Counted from the first letter of the stretch, positions 30,140 through 40,744 are shown. The stretch: DNA of 64,000 nucleotides from Clostridiaceae bacterium (GCA_012519655.1 JAAYPS010000196.1:1-64000), one strand, 5' to 3'. Notes: generated by a model not told the origin, from the letters alone. Program-made: numbers and translations.

Positions 30140-31192
30140 TTATTCATCTCTTAATATTCTGAGTATTTCATTATCTATAAGTTTACTAATATAACTTATG
30201 GTTGAAAAAACTCTTGAATAAGACATTCTTGTGGGACCTAAAATACCAAATGTGCCTAACTCTGTGTCACCAACACTATAAACCGTTGTAACAAGAGTGC
30301 AATCGCGCATAATCTCATTCTCATTTTCAGAGCCTATTTGGAAATTCAGACCCTGCTTACTCATTGCTGAGTTTAATAGTTGTTTTATAACATATTGATC
30401 ATTTAACAAATCAAATAATTCTTTCACTTTTGGCAACTCGCTGAATTCAGGATGATTCAACAAATTTGTAATTCCATTCATAATAAGTGCCGAGTCATCA
30501 ATATCCTGCAAACATTGTTTCAAACCTTCAATTACAGGAACTATCAATTTAATAGGAATTCCAGTTTCCTTTTGTATTTCGTCAATATGAGGAAACTTTA
30601 TCCTTTCAATTATAAGTCCATTTACTTTTTCATGCAAATAATTGGACATGATTACAAGAGTTTCCTGATCCGGTTCAAAACCAACACGTACTATTTGGTT
30701 ATATACAACACCACCACTGGTTACAGCAACTATTAAAACTCTTTTTTCATCAATGGATAAAACCTGTACAGATTTCATAACTGCCTTATTTAAATTAGGT
30801 GAAAGAGCTATTGATGCATATCCAGTAAATGTGGAGACAATATCAGAAGCGCGTCGAACCAGTGTATTTATTTCATTAATTTTAAGTTCTATAGCATCTT
30901 TAATTTTAAGTATCTCATCATGGTGCAGCTCATGGACCTGCATTAGATTGTCAACATAAAAACGATATCCTTTATCAGAGGGAATTCTACCCGCAGAAGT
31001 ATGCGGCTGCGAAATATATCCCATATCCTCCAAATCAGCCATTTCGTTACGAATAGTGGCAGAACTCACACAAAGATCATGCTTTCGTGAAATAGTTCTT
31101 GAACCTACTGGCTGCGCTGTTTTTATATAATCATCAATAAGTGTCTTCAAAATCTGCATTTTACGTTCACTCAATTCTTCATTCCATAACAT
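30140..31192 (-). CDS. hrcA: Heat-inducible transcription repressor HrcA
   Basis: The 350-residue repressor binds CIRCE and needs GroEL for activity. It has an N-terminal winged helix (about 1-90; ERKMQILKTLIDDYI, GSRTISRKHDLCVSSATIRNEM), a dimerisation region and a GAF-like domain. The frame runs nine codons farther upstream, but CGGAGGTGAGG precedes the ATG at 31192. A perfect CIRCE element lies 189 bp upstream, so the operon is autoregulated. Confidence 0.96.
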   Translation of the reverse strand: MLWNEELSERKMQILKTLIDDYIKTAQPVGSRTISRKHDLCVSSATIRNEMADLEDMGYISQPHTSAGRIPSDKGYRFYVDNLMQVHELHHDEILKIKDAIELKINEINTLVRRASDIVSTFTGYASIALSPNLNKAVMKSVQVLSIDEKRVLIVAVTSGGVVYNQIVRVGFEPDQETLVIMSNYLHEKVNGLIIERIKFPHIDEIQKETGIPIKLIVPVIEGLKQCLQDIDDSALIMNGITNLLNHPEFSELPKVKELFDLLNDQYVIKQLLNSAMSKQGLNFQIGSENENEIMRDCTLVTTVYSVGDTELGTFGILGPTRMSYSRVFSTISYISKLIDNEILRILRDE

Positions 31193-31222
31193 AACCTCAC
31201 CTCCGTTATCAAAAAACAAATA

Positions 31223-31350
31223 ACTTCATTCATATATAAAAACAACTACAAGTAATATACCCACTAACACATGATTACTTTCATATATAACAGTGTTAAA
31301 CCATGCCTGCCACAACATTCGGGTTTATCGACATATTACTTTCATATATA
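31223..31350. repeat. TTCATATATA repeats in the hrcA leader
   Basis: ATTACTTTCATATATA occurs exactly at 31274-31289 and 31335-31350, and a variant ends at 31238. They lie in the 5' untranslated region between CIRCE and hrcA. No known function is assigned; they may be remnants of a 50-60 bp duplication. Confidence 0.5.
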
Positions 31351-31380
31351 CTATTGTCAAATTAAAGCCACTTTTTGTTG

Positions 31381-31407
31381 TTAGCACTCTCTTTAATCGA
31401 GTGCTAA
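31381..31407 (-). promoter_or_regulatory. CIRCE operator of the hrcA-grpE-dnaK operon
   Basis: TTAGCACTC and GAGTGCTAA are separated by nine bases, a perfect match to the CIRCE consensus bound by HrcA. It lies immediately downstream of the promoter at 31419-31447, where repressor binding would block transcription. Confidence 0.97.
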
Positions 31408-31418
31408 ACACTATATTA

Positions 31419-31447
31419 AAAATACCACCCTCCATGGCTTTTGTCAA
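31419..31447 (-). promoter_or_regulatory. Promoter of hrcA-grpE-dnaK
   Basis: The minus strand has a perfect TTGACA (31447-31442) followed after 17 bp by TATTTT (31424-31419). The -10 box is imperfect. The CIRCE operator follows about a dozen bases later, consistent with a sigma-A promoter repressed by HrcA. Confidence 0.7.
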
Positions 31448-31469
31448 GAGAATGATTTAGAAAAATCTA

Positions 31470-32618
31470 CTAAATAAATTCTACCCATACTAAATTCGCG
31501 AAGTCCAATCCCAGTTTTGTCAATTTCAAATTACCATTTTCAATACAAAGAAAATCTTTATTTACCAGCATTTCTATTTTTTCATCGTACTTTTTCAAGC
31601 TTTTACGACCAAATACGTGTTCAAGCGCTTCTAAATTGACACCCTCAATTAGTCTTAACCCTAGAATAAAGATTTCCGAAAGTCTCTCCACATCATCAAT
31701 TATATCTGTTCCTTGAATTGGACTTTTATTAGCATTGACTGCACTTATATATTCAACAGGATTTTCAACATTTGAATACCTTGTATTATTGATATACGAA
31801 TGAGCAGCTGAGCCAAAACCTAAATAGGGCTTATCCGTCCAATATTTTATATTATGAATGCACTTAAAACCAGGCTTTGCAAAATTGGATATTTCATAAT
31901 GCTCGAAGGAGGAATTCTTAAGTCTTGATACTATCCAGTAATACATTTCTCTTTCTAAGCCATCGTCAACTTGAGGTAATTCACCTCTTTTTTGTAGCTC
32001 ATACCAAGGTGTGTTCTCTTCAACTTTCAAACTATAACAAGATATGTGGGTAACTTCCTTATTAAGTACGAATTCTATAGTGTCTTGTAAATCAACCATT
32101 GTTTGATTTGGTACACCAAAAATAATATCTGCATTAATGTTTTTAAAGCCACATTCTTTAATTAACTCCAAAGACTGTTCAATCATTTGCCTTGTATGTA
32201 TTCTGCCCATGAAATTAAGTATTCTGTCGTTAGCCGACTGAACACCAATACTAATTCGATTAATATTTAGAGCTCTGTAAGTTTCTAGCTTTTCCTTTGT
32301 AATGGTTCCTGGGTTAACTTCTATCGATATCTCGGCATTATTAGAAATACGAAATTTTTTTTGAATTGTATTACATATTTTTGATATGTCTTTGGCGGAG
32401 AGAACTGATGGCGTTCCCCCACCAAAGAAGATCGTATCTACAAGACCATTTTTATATTTTTCTGAAACAAATTCAATTTCTTTGCACAACGCATTTGTAT
32501 ATTGACTGAAAATATTATCCATATTTGAGTATGAAGGAAAATCACAGTAATTGCATTTTCTTATGCAGAAAGGTATATGGACATATATTCCCAAAGCCGT
32601 ATCATTTTTAAGTAACAT
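31470..32618 (-). CDS. hemW: HemW-like radical SAM protein
   Basis: The 382-residue protein has the radical SAM motif C18-IRK-C22-NY-C25 followed by D and F, then GGGTPSVL. HemW binds haem and is thought to insert it into target proteins; it was long misannotated as coproporphyrinogen III dehydrogenase (HemN). It lacks the long HemN N-terminal extension. The gene follows lepA by 9 bp and precedes hrcA, the conserved Firmicute order. Confidence 0.93.
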   Translation of the reverse strand: MLLKNDTALGIYVHIPFCIRKCNYCDFPSYSNMDNIFSQYTNALCKEIEFVSEKYKNGLVDTIFFGGGTPSVLSAKDISKICNTIQKKFRISNNAEISIEVNPGTITKEKLETYRALNINRISIGVQSANDRILNFMGRIHTRQMIEQSLELIKECGFKNINADIIFGVPNQTMVDLQDTIEFVLNKEVTHISCYSLKVEENTPWYELQKRGELPQVDDGLEREMYYWIVSRLKNSSFEHYEISNFAKPGFKCIHNIKYWTDKPYLGFGSAAHSYINNTRYSNVENPVEYISAVNANKSPIQGTDIIDDVERLSEIFILGLRLIEGVNLEALEHVFGRKSLKKYDEKIEMLVNKDFLCIENGNLKLTKLGLDFANLVWVEFI

Positions 32619-32627
32619 TTCCAGCTC

Positions 32628-34439
32628 CTACGAATCAAGCTTCAAAACACTCATAAACGCCTCTTGTGGTATATCCACGCTGCCTACTTTACGCATACGC
32701 TTCTTACCTTCTTTCTGTTTTTCAAGAAGTTTCTTTTTCCTTGAAATATCGCCACCGTAACACTTAGCTAATACATCTTTCCTGTACGCTTTTACAGTTT
32801 CACGAGCGATAATTTTCGAGCCTAAGCAAGCTTGTATCGGAATCTCAAACATTTGTCTGGGTATGGTATCTTTCAACTTCTCGCCAATTCTCCTGCCCCT
32901 TGAATAGGCTTTGCTTTCGTGAACGATAAATGATAATGCGTCAACAATCTCTCCGTTTATTCGGATATCCAGCTTTACTAACTCAGACTCTTTATATTCT
33001 TTCAGTTCATAATCAAAAGAAGCATATCCTTTTGAGCGAGACTTTAAAGCATCGAAAAAATCATAAATTATTTCATTTAAAGGCATTTCATAAGTCAATA
33101 CCGCCCGGTTGCTCTCAATATATTCCATACCGAGATACTCTCCCCTACGCTCTTGACATAACTCCATGATACTGCCAACGAACTCAGGTGGTGTCATAAT
33201 TGTTGCTGTAACTATAGGTTCTTCCATCTTGTCAATAGTTGTCGGCTCTGGCATGTTTGTAGGGTTGTCTATTAGCAAAACTTCACCATCTAACTTTGTT
33301 ATACGGTATATAACACTTGGAGCGGTAGTTATCAAATCAAGATTGAACTCTCGTTCAATCCTTTCTTGAATTATCTCCATATGCAATAATCCTAAAAATC
33401 CACATCTGAAACCAAAGCCCAAAGCTGCTGAAGTCTCAGGTTCAAAAAGTAGGGACGCATCATTTAATTGAAGTTTCTCAAAAGCATCTCTTAAATCAGT
33501 ATATTTAGAACCATCAGCAGGGTAAACACCGCAGAAAACCATTGGTACAGCCTTCTTATAGCCTTCCAGAGGTACTTTTGCTGGATTATCAGTCAAAGTT
33601 ATAGTATCACCTACACGGGTATCAGCAACATTTTTTATACTTGCACATATAAATCCTACATCACCTGAATGCAACGCTTCGGCCGGTATCAAACCACCGG
33701 GGCGGAAATAACCCAATTCGGTTACTATGAATTTCTTGTTTGTATGCATAAGTAGAATTTCCTGTCCTGCTTTTACCGAGCCTTCTTTTATTCTTACGTG
33801 GGCAATAACTCCTTTATAGTTATCATAAAGGGAATCGAAAATTAGCGCTCTTAAGGGAGCTTCCTTTTCTCCTGTTGGTGGCGGAACCATTTCAACTATT
33901 TTTTCAAGAACAGCTTCAATGTTTATACCGTTTTTTGCTGAGATAAGTGGAGCATCGCTGCAATCAATGCCGATAACATCTTCTATTTCTTGCTTCACTT
34001 CATCGGGCCTTGCACTGGGTAAATCAATTTTATTGATTACTGGTACTATTTCAAGATTTTGCTCGAGCGCAAGATAGACATTAGCTAAAGTCTGAGCTTC
34101 AATACCTTGCGATGCATCAACCACCAAAACTGCCCCTTCACAAGCTGCAATACTTCTTGACACTTCATAATTAAAGTCAACGTGACCTGGGGTATCTATT
34201 AAATTAAGAATGTATTCTTCCCCGTCTTTTGCCCTGTATAACATTCTCGAGGCCTGAGCTTTTATCGTAATACCTCGTTCTCGTTCCAAGTCCATTGTAT
34301 CCAAAACTCGATCTTCCATTTCTCTCTCTGTAAGCGCACCGGTATTCATAAGAAGTCTATCAGCCAGTGTAGATTTTCCATGATCGATATGGGCAATTAT
34401 GCAAAAATTTCTTATTTTCTTTTGTCTTTCTGATGCCAA
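32628..34439 (-). CDS. lepA: Elongation factor 4 (LepA)
   Basis: The 603-residue translational GTPase back-translocates or remodels ribosomes. The G1 motif [22 protein letters not shown] and NKIDLP are intact. EF-G-like domains II, III and V follow, and the LepA-specific C-terminal domain ends with the Lys/Arg-rich [20 protein letters not shown]. The start is TTG at 34439 after a GTGAGG ribosome binding site. Confidence 0.97.
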   Translation of the reverse strand: MASERQKKIRNFCIIAHIDHGKSTLADRLLMNTGALTEREMEDRVLDTMDLERERGITIKAQASRMLYRAKDGEEYILNLIDTPGHVDFNYEVSRSIAACEGAVLVVDASQGIEAQTLANVYLALEQNLEIVPVINKIDLPSARPDEVKQEIEDVIGIDCSDAPLISAKNGINIEAVLEKIVEMVPPPTGEKEAPLRALIFDSLYDNYKGVIAHVRIKEGSVKAGQEILLMHTNKKFIVTELGYFRPGGLIPAEALHSGDVGFICASIKNVADTRVGDTITLTDNPAKVPLEGYKKAVPMVFCGVYPADGSKYTDLRDAFEKLQLNDASLLFEPETSAALGFGFRCGFLGLLHMEIIQERIEREFNLDLITTAPSVIYRITKLDGEVLLIDNPTNMPEPTTIDKMEEPIVTATIMTPPEFVGSIMELCQERRGEYLGMEYIESNRAVLTYEMPLNEIIYDFFDALKSRSKGYASFDYELKEYKESELVKLDIRINGEIVDALSFIVHESKAYSRGRRIGEKLKDTIPRQMFEIPIQACLGSKIIARETVKAYRKDVLAKCYGGDISRKKKLLEKQKEGKKRMRKVGSVDIPQEAFMSVLKLDS

Positions 34440-34670
34440 GTTTGTAACCTCACTTCTACTTAATGATGTATTTAAGTTTAATTATTCGCTTTCATTTATT
34501 GGGAATTAAAGCTATTGAAGCTTCAATTATGAATTCTATCATTTTCATTAGTATTTTGCCGAATATAAATAAAATTATTGAACAATACCTAACTAGTAAT
34601 TACATATATATTACCGACAACAATATGAATTATAACATAATATTTTAATATTTGTATAGATGTCAGTTTT

Positions 34671-35939
34671 CTAGTTCATACCAAGCATTGTTTCAATGAA
34701 TATTCCATAACCTCTGGCGGGATCATTTATCAACACATGGGTCACCGCTCCTATAATTCTTCCATCTTGTATTATAGGGCTACCAGACATTCCTTGTATT
34801 ATGCCTCCTGTTTCATTTAAAAGACGTGGGTCGGTAATCTTTATTATCATACTCTTAGGTCCCAAGAGATTCTTCCTGGCAATTTTCTGTATTTCAACAG
34901 AGAATTCTTCAACTTCTTCCCCTTGAATGTTTGAAATAATTGTCGCAGGTCCCTCTTTAACCATGCTTCTTGTGCCAACTGGATACTTTTTGCCTTCTAA
35001 AATTATTGAATTTTTGTTTATTTTCCCGAAGACACCAAAAGCCGTATTCCAGTATATATCTCCAATTACTTCTGGACTTTTCAGAAAGTCTCCTTGCAAT
35101 TCACCCGGCGTTCCCTGCATTCCTTTTCTAATACCATATACAGAAGACTTTAGTAACTCGCCATTTTTAACAGGCATCATAGTACCAGTATCAATGTCTG
35201 TAATACCATGGCCTAAAGCGCCAAACTTACCTGTTTCTTCTTCAATATATGTCAATGTGCCTATTCCAGCAGTACTATCCCTTACCCATATCCCCAGTCT
35301 ATATTTTCCGTCTTCGACACATTGAACGGGAGTAACTTTAGTTTCCAATATACGATCATCATGTATAAATTTAAGTACAACCGCCTTATCCTTAGAGTCA
35401 TTTACAACTTTTGAAAAACTAGATATGTCATTAATTTCCTTATTGTTAATTTCAATTATGAAATCACCCGGCTCCAATCCGCTTCCTTCAACAGGTAGAA
35501 CCTCATTCCCATCAGGTGTTAATACACCTGATATACCCACTACAAGAATGCCTTTGATATATAATCTGATACCTACTGTTTTCCCACATACAATCAATTC
35601 CCTTGCAGGTATAGCATTAACTTCAATATCTTTAACAGGAACTACGCCAAACAGACTCAATTGCAGTTTATTAGAACCATATTGAGTGCACTTTAAACTA
35701 TAGGGCATTGAGAATACAGAAGATTTACTTCCAGTATTCACCTTCTCAATCTGAATACCACTCGTTTGTGCAGATAATTGCAATTGAAAGGGTGAAAAGA
35801 ACTCAACTCGATATTCTTCGCCTGCCAGAACAGTCATCTGATTTGGTGTGAAAGCAACCAAAGAAATGTATAAAGCCATTATAACAACAAGCAAAAGGAA
35901 GGAGAGCCTAAAAAAAGAATTACCTCTTTTGAATATCAT
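34671..35939 (-). CDS. spoIVB: SpoIVB-type sporulation serine peptidase
   Basis: The 422-residue protein is an S55 family peptidase secreted across the inner forespore membrane. In Bacillus it cleaves SpoIVFA to trigger sigma-K activation. A single N-terminal anchor helix (about 11-30) is followed by a PDZ domain (about 130-205) and the protease domain. Candidate catalytic residues are His in LGHGITD, Asp370 in ITDPR and Ser385 in GMSGSPI. The Asp-Ser spacing of 15 equals that of the Bacillus enzyme. It supports an endospore-forming host. Here it precedes lepA rather than spo0A. Confidence 0.92.
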   Translation of the reverse strand: MIFKRGNSFFRLSFLLLVVIMALYISLVAFTPNQMTVLAGEEYRVEFFSPFQLQLSAQTSGIQIEKVNTGSKSSVFSMPYSLKCTQYGSNKLQLSLFGVVPVKDIEVNAIPARELIVCGKTVGIRLYIKGILVVGISGVLTPDGNEVLPVEGSGLEPGDFIIEINNKEINDISSFSKVVNDSKDKAVVLKFIHDDRILETKVTPVQCVEDGKYRLGIWVRDSTAGIGTLTYIEEETGKFGALGHGITDIDTGTMMPVKNGELLKSSVYGIRKGMQGTPGELQGDFLKSPEVIGDIYWNTAFGVFGKINKNSIILEGKKYPVGTRSMVKEGPATIISNIQGEEVEEFSVEIQKIARKNLLGPKSMIIKITDPRLLNETGGIIQGMSGSPIIQDGRIIGAVTHVLINDPARGYGIFIETMLGMN

Positions 35940-36193
35940 ATCACACGCTCCAATTCAAGATAAATCTGTAGTCTTAATGTGCCATTTTGTGATGTTACAT
36001 ACTGTATGTGGGCATTATTCCCATCTTTGGGCACAAACAACTACCATGATGTAATGCTACTGTCATGGCATTCAAAATCGGTTATTTACATGTCGAATGC
36101 CGATGTATTTAAGTTAACCGAAGCGTTATGAAATTATGCGAAATGTAAATTGTTATACTAAGGTAATATTGAGCAAAAGCATAAATACTAGAA

Positions 36194-36916
36194 TTAATCA
36201 GTACCAAGCCATTTAATAATATGATTTGTCTTAATAAAACAATCGGATTTTAGAAAATCATCATCATATTTTGATGAACAAAGCATTGGATGCCTGGACA
36301 TGATGAAGTCTCCGTTTTTTATTATTGGTTTCATACTTTGGGCATGCTTTCCCCATAAGAACCAATAAAGCTCAGAGTTTTTTGATATGTATTCTATAAG
36401 TTGGTAGGAAAAATCCTTCCAAATATGTGCATGACTTTTAGGTTTGTTAGGACGACAACTCAGAGAGGTATTTAAGAGTAAAACGCCCTGCTGCTCCCAG
36501 GATGAAAGTAGTTTGTTAGGAGGTAGTATTGGAAACGAACCTTCTTTTATCTCTTGTTTAATATGCGTAAATAAAAATATATCATTATAATTGCTTATAT
36601 TATTATAATTTTTGTGCAGTAACCGAACAATATTCTTAAGGGAAACTTGTCTAAATGGCTGTTCCCAAGACACTAATCCACCTACTTCAAAAGCTCTTCC
36701 GGTAGCCATTCCCCTCTCAGGATAAGGATCCTGTCCAAGTATCACTACTTTTACAGAAGATAAATCTACATTCAGAAAACGTAAGATTTTGCTAACATCT
36801 GGATTAACATCTGTTCCTATTTCATGTGATATATCATTTAACATATGAATTCTATCATTGTTTAAAAAATCCTGCCATGAACTGTGGATATTATTTGGAA
36901 TTAGAGTTTTTTGCAT
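36194..36916 (-). CDS. Divergent uracil-DNA glycosylase (family 1)
   Basis: The 240-residue protein has the overall order of family 1 uracil-DNA glycosylases. VVILGQDPYPERGMATGRAF (about 57-76) aligns with the catalytic segment, keeping Asp63 but having Pro where the classical GQDPYH has His. GVLLLNTSLSCR, SHAHIW and LWGKHAQ match the uracil-pocket segments. The late DNA-intercalation motif reads RHPMLCSS instead of HPSPLS, but the His is kept. It probably removes uracil from DNA, but specificity may be altered. It has AGGAG before the ATG and lies downstream of uvrB. Confidence 0.8.
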   Translation of the reverse strand: MQKTLIPNNIHSSWQDFLNNDRIHMLNDISHEIGTDVNPDVSKILRFLNVDLSSVKVVILGQDPYPERGMATGRAFEVGGLVSWEQPFRQVSLKNIVRLLHKNYNNISNYNDIFLFTHIKQEIKEGSFPILPPNKLLSSWEQQGVLLLNTSLSCRPNKPKSHAHIWKDFSYQLIEYISKNSELYWFLWGKHAQSMKPIIKNGDFIMSRHPMLCSSKYDDDFLKSDCFIKTNHIIKWLGTD

Positions 36917-36941
36917 GGGCTTCTCCTGTAAATTTCTTAGC

Positions 36942-37131
36942 TTTCTTGTCGTGGCTTATCCGTGTTTAGTGTCCAATCTTCTTTATCATGAAATTTTTCT
37001 TGTTAGTTTTAACTTCTTTATCATGGCTTCCGTTGATAATCTTCAAGCTTATTCATCATGATATTTCCCTGTTTAATGTTCACACTTCTTTATCATGAGT
37101 TTCTCTGTTAATCTTCAAGCTTCTTCTTTAA
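36942..37131. repeat. Tandem 35-37 bp repeats that begin in the 3' end of uvrB
   Basis: Degenerate units start at 36942, 36979, 37014, 37049, 37086 and 37121, a period of 35-37 bp. Most begin TTCTTTATCATG, and several end AATCTTCAAGC. The last unit is the actual coding end of uvrB (codons for KKLED and the stop). On the minus strand each unit therefore looks like a decayed copy of the uvrB 3' end. The array fills the whole uvrB-to-glycosylase gap. Confidence 0.7.
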
Positions 37132-39075
37132 TTCGCTTATTTGATCACGCAGAAATGCTGCTTTCTCAAATTCCAACTCTCTTGCAGCAGCTCTCATCTC
37201 TAAAGTCAATTTTTCTATGGTTTTCTCAATAGGTATACTCTCATCCTCAATAATAAACTTCTCTTGACCCTCAGCAACTTTCAGCGTTTCAATAGTACCA
37301 TGAACTGATTTTTGTATTGTTTTAGGCGTTATACCCATCTTTTTATTATATTCCATTTGAATAGTTCTTCTTCTGTTGGTTTCGCTAATGGCCTTCTCCA
37401 TTGAATTTGTTATACGCTCAGCATACATAACTACTTTACCATTAACATTTCGTGCGGCCCTTCCTATTGTTTGTATTAGCGAAGTTTCAGAGCGCAAAAA
37501 GCCCTCTTTATCAGCATCAAGTATTGCTACAAGAGATACTTCCGGTAAATCAAGACCTTCTCTTAGTAGATTTATTCCTACTAGAACATCAAACTCACCC
37601 AACCTTAAGTCTCTAATAATCTCCATTCGTTCGATGGTTTCCACGTCAGAATGAAGATATCGTACTTTTATACCTACTTCAGAAAGATACTGGGTTAAGT
37701 CCTCGGCCATTCTTTTAGTGAGGGTGGTTACAAGAACACGTTCTTTTTGTTCAATCCGTACCCTTATCTCTTCCATAAGATCATCAACTTGATTCTTAAC
37801 AGGCTTTACTACAATTTCAGGGTCTACCAACCCAGTAGGTCTTATGATTTGCTCTGTAATAACCTTTGATCTTTCCTTTTCATATTTTCCTGGGGTTGCA
37901 CTTACATAAACAGCTTGCTTTACTCTCTCAGCAAACTCAGCAAACATCAAAGGTCTGTTATCAAAGGCAGAAGGTAGGCGAAAACCATACTCTACTAAAG
38001 TCTCTTTTCTTGAACGGTCCCCATTATACATTGCCCCAATCTGCGGAACGGTTACGTGGGATTCGTCAATAACCACAAGAAAATCTTCGGGGAAATAATC
38101 AATTAGTGTATAGGGTGCACTTCCCGGCTCTCTTCTGCTAATATGCCTTGAATAATTCTCTATTCCAGAACAAAAACCAATCTCTTGCATCATCTCAAGA
38201 TCATATCTTGTTCTTTGCTCCAGCCTTTGAGCTTCGAGAAGCTTATCATTTTCCCTAAAATACTTAAGTCTCTCTTCCAGCTCTTCTTCAATAGAATTAA
38301 TTGCAAGCTTCATTTTATCACTAGTAGTAGCATAGTGAGAAGCAGGGAATATGGCAATATGCGTTCTTTGGCCTATTATTTCGCCGGTAAGTGGATCTAC
38401 TTCAGTTATCCTGTCAATTTCATCTCCAAAAAACTCCACTCTGAAAATTGTGCCTCTGGAGGCAGAAGGATAAATATCCAACACATCCCCCTTAACCCTG
38501 AAAGTTCCTCTTCTAAAGTCGATCTCGTTACGTGTGTACTGTATATCTACAAGTTTTTCTATAACTTCGTCCCTGTCCCTCAACATTCCTGGTCTGAGCG
38601 ACAACATCAAATCCGTATAATCTTCAGGATCTCCAAGACCATATATACATGATACACTTGCAACTATAATCACATCTCTTCTCTCAAACAGCGCTGCTGT
38701 TGCAGAGTGCCTTAAATTATCAATTTCTTCGTTTATTGATGAATCTTTTTCAATATATGTGTCGGTGGATGGAACATATGCTTCTGGTTGATAGTAATCA
38801 TAATAGCTTACAAAATACTCAACAGCGTTGTTAGGGAAGAATTCACGGAATTCTGAACACAACTGTGCTGCAAGAGTTTTATTATGGGCAATTACTAGCG
38901 TAGGTCTTTGCACTCGCTCTATAACATTAGCTATTGTAAATGTTTTTCCCGAACCAGTAACACCAAGAAGTATCTGGTGAGCGTTCCCTCTATTTATTGA
39001 ATCTACCAACTGTTCAATGGCTTCGGGCTGATCTCCCGAAGGTTTGTATTCAGACTTTATTTCAAATTTTGGCAT
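37108..39075 (-). CDS. uvrB: UvrABC system protein B
   Basis: The 655-residue helicase-like protein verifies damage in nucleotide excision repair. It has Walker [11 protein letters not shown] (about 39-48), the DNA-probing beta-hairpin with [12 protein letters not shown], the DESH box (VVIDESHVT), helicase motif [11 protein letters not shown], and a C-terminal UVR domain that recruits UvrC ([18 protein letters not shown]). Length is normal. No uvrA or uvrC is adjacent within the window. Confidence 0.98.
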   Translation of the reverse strand: MPKFEIKSEYKPSGDQPEAIEQLVDSINRGNAHQILLGVTGSGKTFTIANVIERVQRPTLVIAHNKTLAAQLCSEFREFFPNNAVEYFVSYYDYYQPEAYVPSTDTYIEKDSSINEEIDNLRHSATAALFERRDVIIVASVSCIYGLGDPEDYTDLMLSLRPGMLRDRDEVIEKLVDIQYTRNEIDFRRGTFRVKGDVLDIYPSASRGTIFRVEFFGDEIDRITEVDPLTGEIIGQRTHIAIFPASHYATTSDKMKLAINSIEEELEERLKYFRENDKLLEAQRLEQRTRYDLEMMQEIGFCSGIENYSRHISRREPGSAPYTLIDYFPEDFLVVIDESHVTVPQIGAMYNGDRSRKETLVEYGFRLPSAFDNRPLMFAEFAERVKQAVYVSATPGKYEKERSKVITEQIIRPTGLVDPEIVVKPVKNQVDDLMEEIRVRIEQKERVLVTTLTKRMAEDLTQYLSEVGIKVRYLHSDVETIERMEIIRDLRLGEFDVLVGINLLREGLDLPEVSLVAILDADKEGFLRSETSLIQTIGRAARNVNGKVVMYAERITNSMEKAISETNRRRTIQMEYNKKMGITPKTIQKSVHGTIETLKVAEGQEKFIIEDESIPIEKTIEKLTLEMRAAARELEFEKAAFLRDQISELKKKLED

Positions 39076-39342
39076 ATTAAACCTTCTTCTAATTAAAGTT
39101 TTTAACTATTCTAAAACAGAGCAATATATAAAATGCCTCAAAACTTCTCACATAAGCACATTTGGTAATTAGGCAAAACACGTATTCTGGCTCTTTGGCT
39201 AAAAAGATGTATGGTTCAGATTAATTATTGAATATGATAAAACAAAAAGACCATACACACGAGAAAGCATGTACAGTCCTGTATTGCGCACCTAAACATG
39301 TAAGTTAATACACGTACCTAGTTAGATTTTGCCAAAAACCAA

Positions 39343-39576
39343 TTATTTCAATAAAAATGTCAATATAAGAGCTGTGGCAAGAAATATACCAGCAACAAGG
39401 GTTGTGTATTTTTCTAATATGGCATCAATACTGCGACCTTTATTTTTGCCGAAGAAAGTCTCGGCACCGCCAGCAATAGAACCACTAATACCAGCTGAAC
39501 GCCCGGACTGTAATAAAACCATAGCAACTAATGCAATTGAGATAATTATATGCAAAATATTAACAACAATCTCCAT
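39343..39576 (-). CDS. secG: Preprotein translocase subunit SecG
   Basis: The 77-residue protein has two transmembrane helices (about 3-22 and 54-75) joined by a Gly/Ser-rich loop containing LQSGRSAGISGSIAGGAETFFG, which is the family signature. It is an accessory subunit of SecYEG. GGAGG precedes the ATG. The gene is single; flanking gaps of about 270 and 290 bp show no recognisable gene, tRNA or tmRNA. Confidence 0.95.
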   Translation of the reverse strand: MEIVVNILHIIISIALVAMVLLQSGRSAGISGSIAGGAETFFGKNKGRSIDAILEKYTTLVAGIFLATALILTFLLK

Positions 39577-39869
39577 TATAAAACCTCCATGGAATCCTTA
39601 TAAATTCAACGTTCTTAATTTTAACACAAACAGATTTGGAATACAAGTATTAGTTTATAAACGCTGCAAATTCATTATATCAAAGCTCTTTCCTTTTTTA
39701 ATAATCTTCTTATCACAAATTTTTATCCACATCTTAGTTTATTAACACACAAATTCATGTATCCATCTTACTCCATTGTCTATGAAGAAATTTTATTATG
39801 CCTTAGTACATATAAAAATTGTTCAATTACTTGTGAACAGTTATCGAATCGTTAATGTTCATATGTAAT

Positions 39870-40607
39870 CTATATTTCTTGTAGAAAACTCATTTTGCTA
39901 TATTTTTTATCTAACCGCTCATCCACATATCTATCTACAACAGCAGAGAAGTTTTTTAAAACTTCGGGGGATAGTTCAAACCCGAAGGCCTCACGGGAAC
40001 TTGCACATAGCACATAAATCAAAGCTTTAGCTGTTCCTGTTTTTATGGGAATAGCATCATTTTCTTTCTGACATTGTTCACAGACAAATCCACATTGCTC
40101 AAAGCTAAAGAATATATCATTAATTTCTCTGGTTCCACATAAATGGCACCCCAACACGTGGGGCTCGAAACCCATTAACTGTACCATCTTTAGTGCATAT
40201 ACCCGAATAATAAGGTCTGGTGTTCTATCTTTATTTAAAAGCGAATTCAGTGCATACATTAAAACCTTCAAAGGCTCTTTTGCAGGTTGGTTCTCATATG
40301 TAATGTCATTAATAAGATGCAGCATATGAGCGGCATATGTAAGCAGAGCCATATCTTCTCTTATTTCATAAAAAGAGCTTATAATATCACATGTATTTAG
40401 AATATATGTATTCTTGCCCTTATACAAAACCCAGTCACAATAAGAAAAGACCTGAGTTCCAGCAGAGTATCGGTTTCTGTTACGCCTTACTCCTCTTGCC
40501 GAAACTGATATTTTCCCCAGGTCTTCTGTAACTATAGTAAGAATCTTATCGCAATCCCCAGCCTTCACTTCCCGTACAACTATTCCTCTTGTTTTGACAT
40601 ATGACAT
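39870..40607 (-). CDS. recO: DNA repair protein RecO
   Basis: The 245-residue protein helps RecR load RecA on SSB-coated DNA. It has an N-terminal OB fold (TRGIVVREVKAGDCDKILTI) and a four-cysteine zinc site, CHLCG and CEQC, in the C-terminal helical domain. Its start overlaps the end of the small upstream gene by 28 bp, indicating coupling. Confidence 0.95.
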   Translation of the reverse strand: MSYVKTRGIVVREVKAGDCDKILTIVTEDLGKISVSARGVRRNRNRYSAGTQVFSYCDWVLYKGKNTYILNTCDIISSFYEIREDMALLTYAAHMLHLINDITYENQPAKEPLKVLMYALNSLLNKDRTPDLIIRVYALKMVQLMGFEPHVLGCHLCGTREINDIFFSFEQCGFVCEQCQKENDAIPIKTGTAKALIYVLCASSREAFGFELSPEVLKNFSAVVDRYVDERLDKKYSKMSFLQEI

Positions 40608-40744
40608 TTTTCACCATCCAATACAATCTCAGAAGCTACTTCTGTAAGAAAGTCGGTATTCTTTTCGTCTATCTCCTTATATCGCAAAAAATATTCTATA
40701 TTCCCTGTTTCTTTAAACATTTTCCATGCTATGTCTTTTAACAT
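40580..40744 (-). CDS. Small YqzL-like protein
   Basis: This 54-residue frame starts at ATG 40744 after a GAGGGGG ribosome binding site and reads MLKDIAWKMFKETGNIEYFL and so on to HMSKQEE. The WKMFKETGNIEYFL core resembles the YqzL family, small proteins encoded immediately upstream of recO in Firmicutes. Function is unknown. It overlaps the recO start, which supports a real coupled gene. Confidence 0.8.
   Translation of the reverse strand: MLKDIAWKMFKETGNIEYFLRYKEIDEKNTDFLTEVASEIVLDGEKCHMSKQEE

Noticed and set aside
36043..36101. Inverted repeats CCATGA/TCATGG and GGCATTC/GAATGCC between spoIVB and the glycosylase gene
   Set aside because: Stems are short, loops long, and there is no T tract, so neither a terminator nor an operator is supported.
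39076..39342. Possible tRNA or tmRNA next to secG
   Set aside because: No cloverleaf, CCA end or T-arm consensus could be found on either strand.
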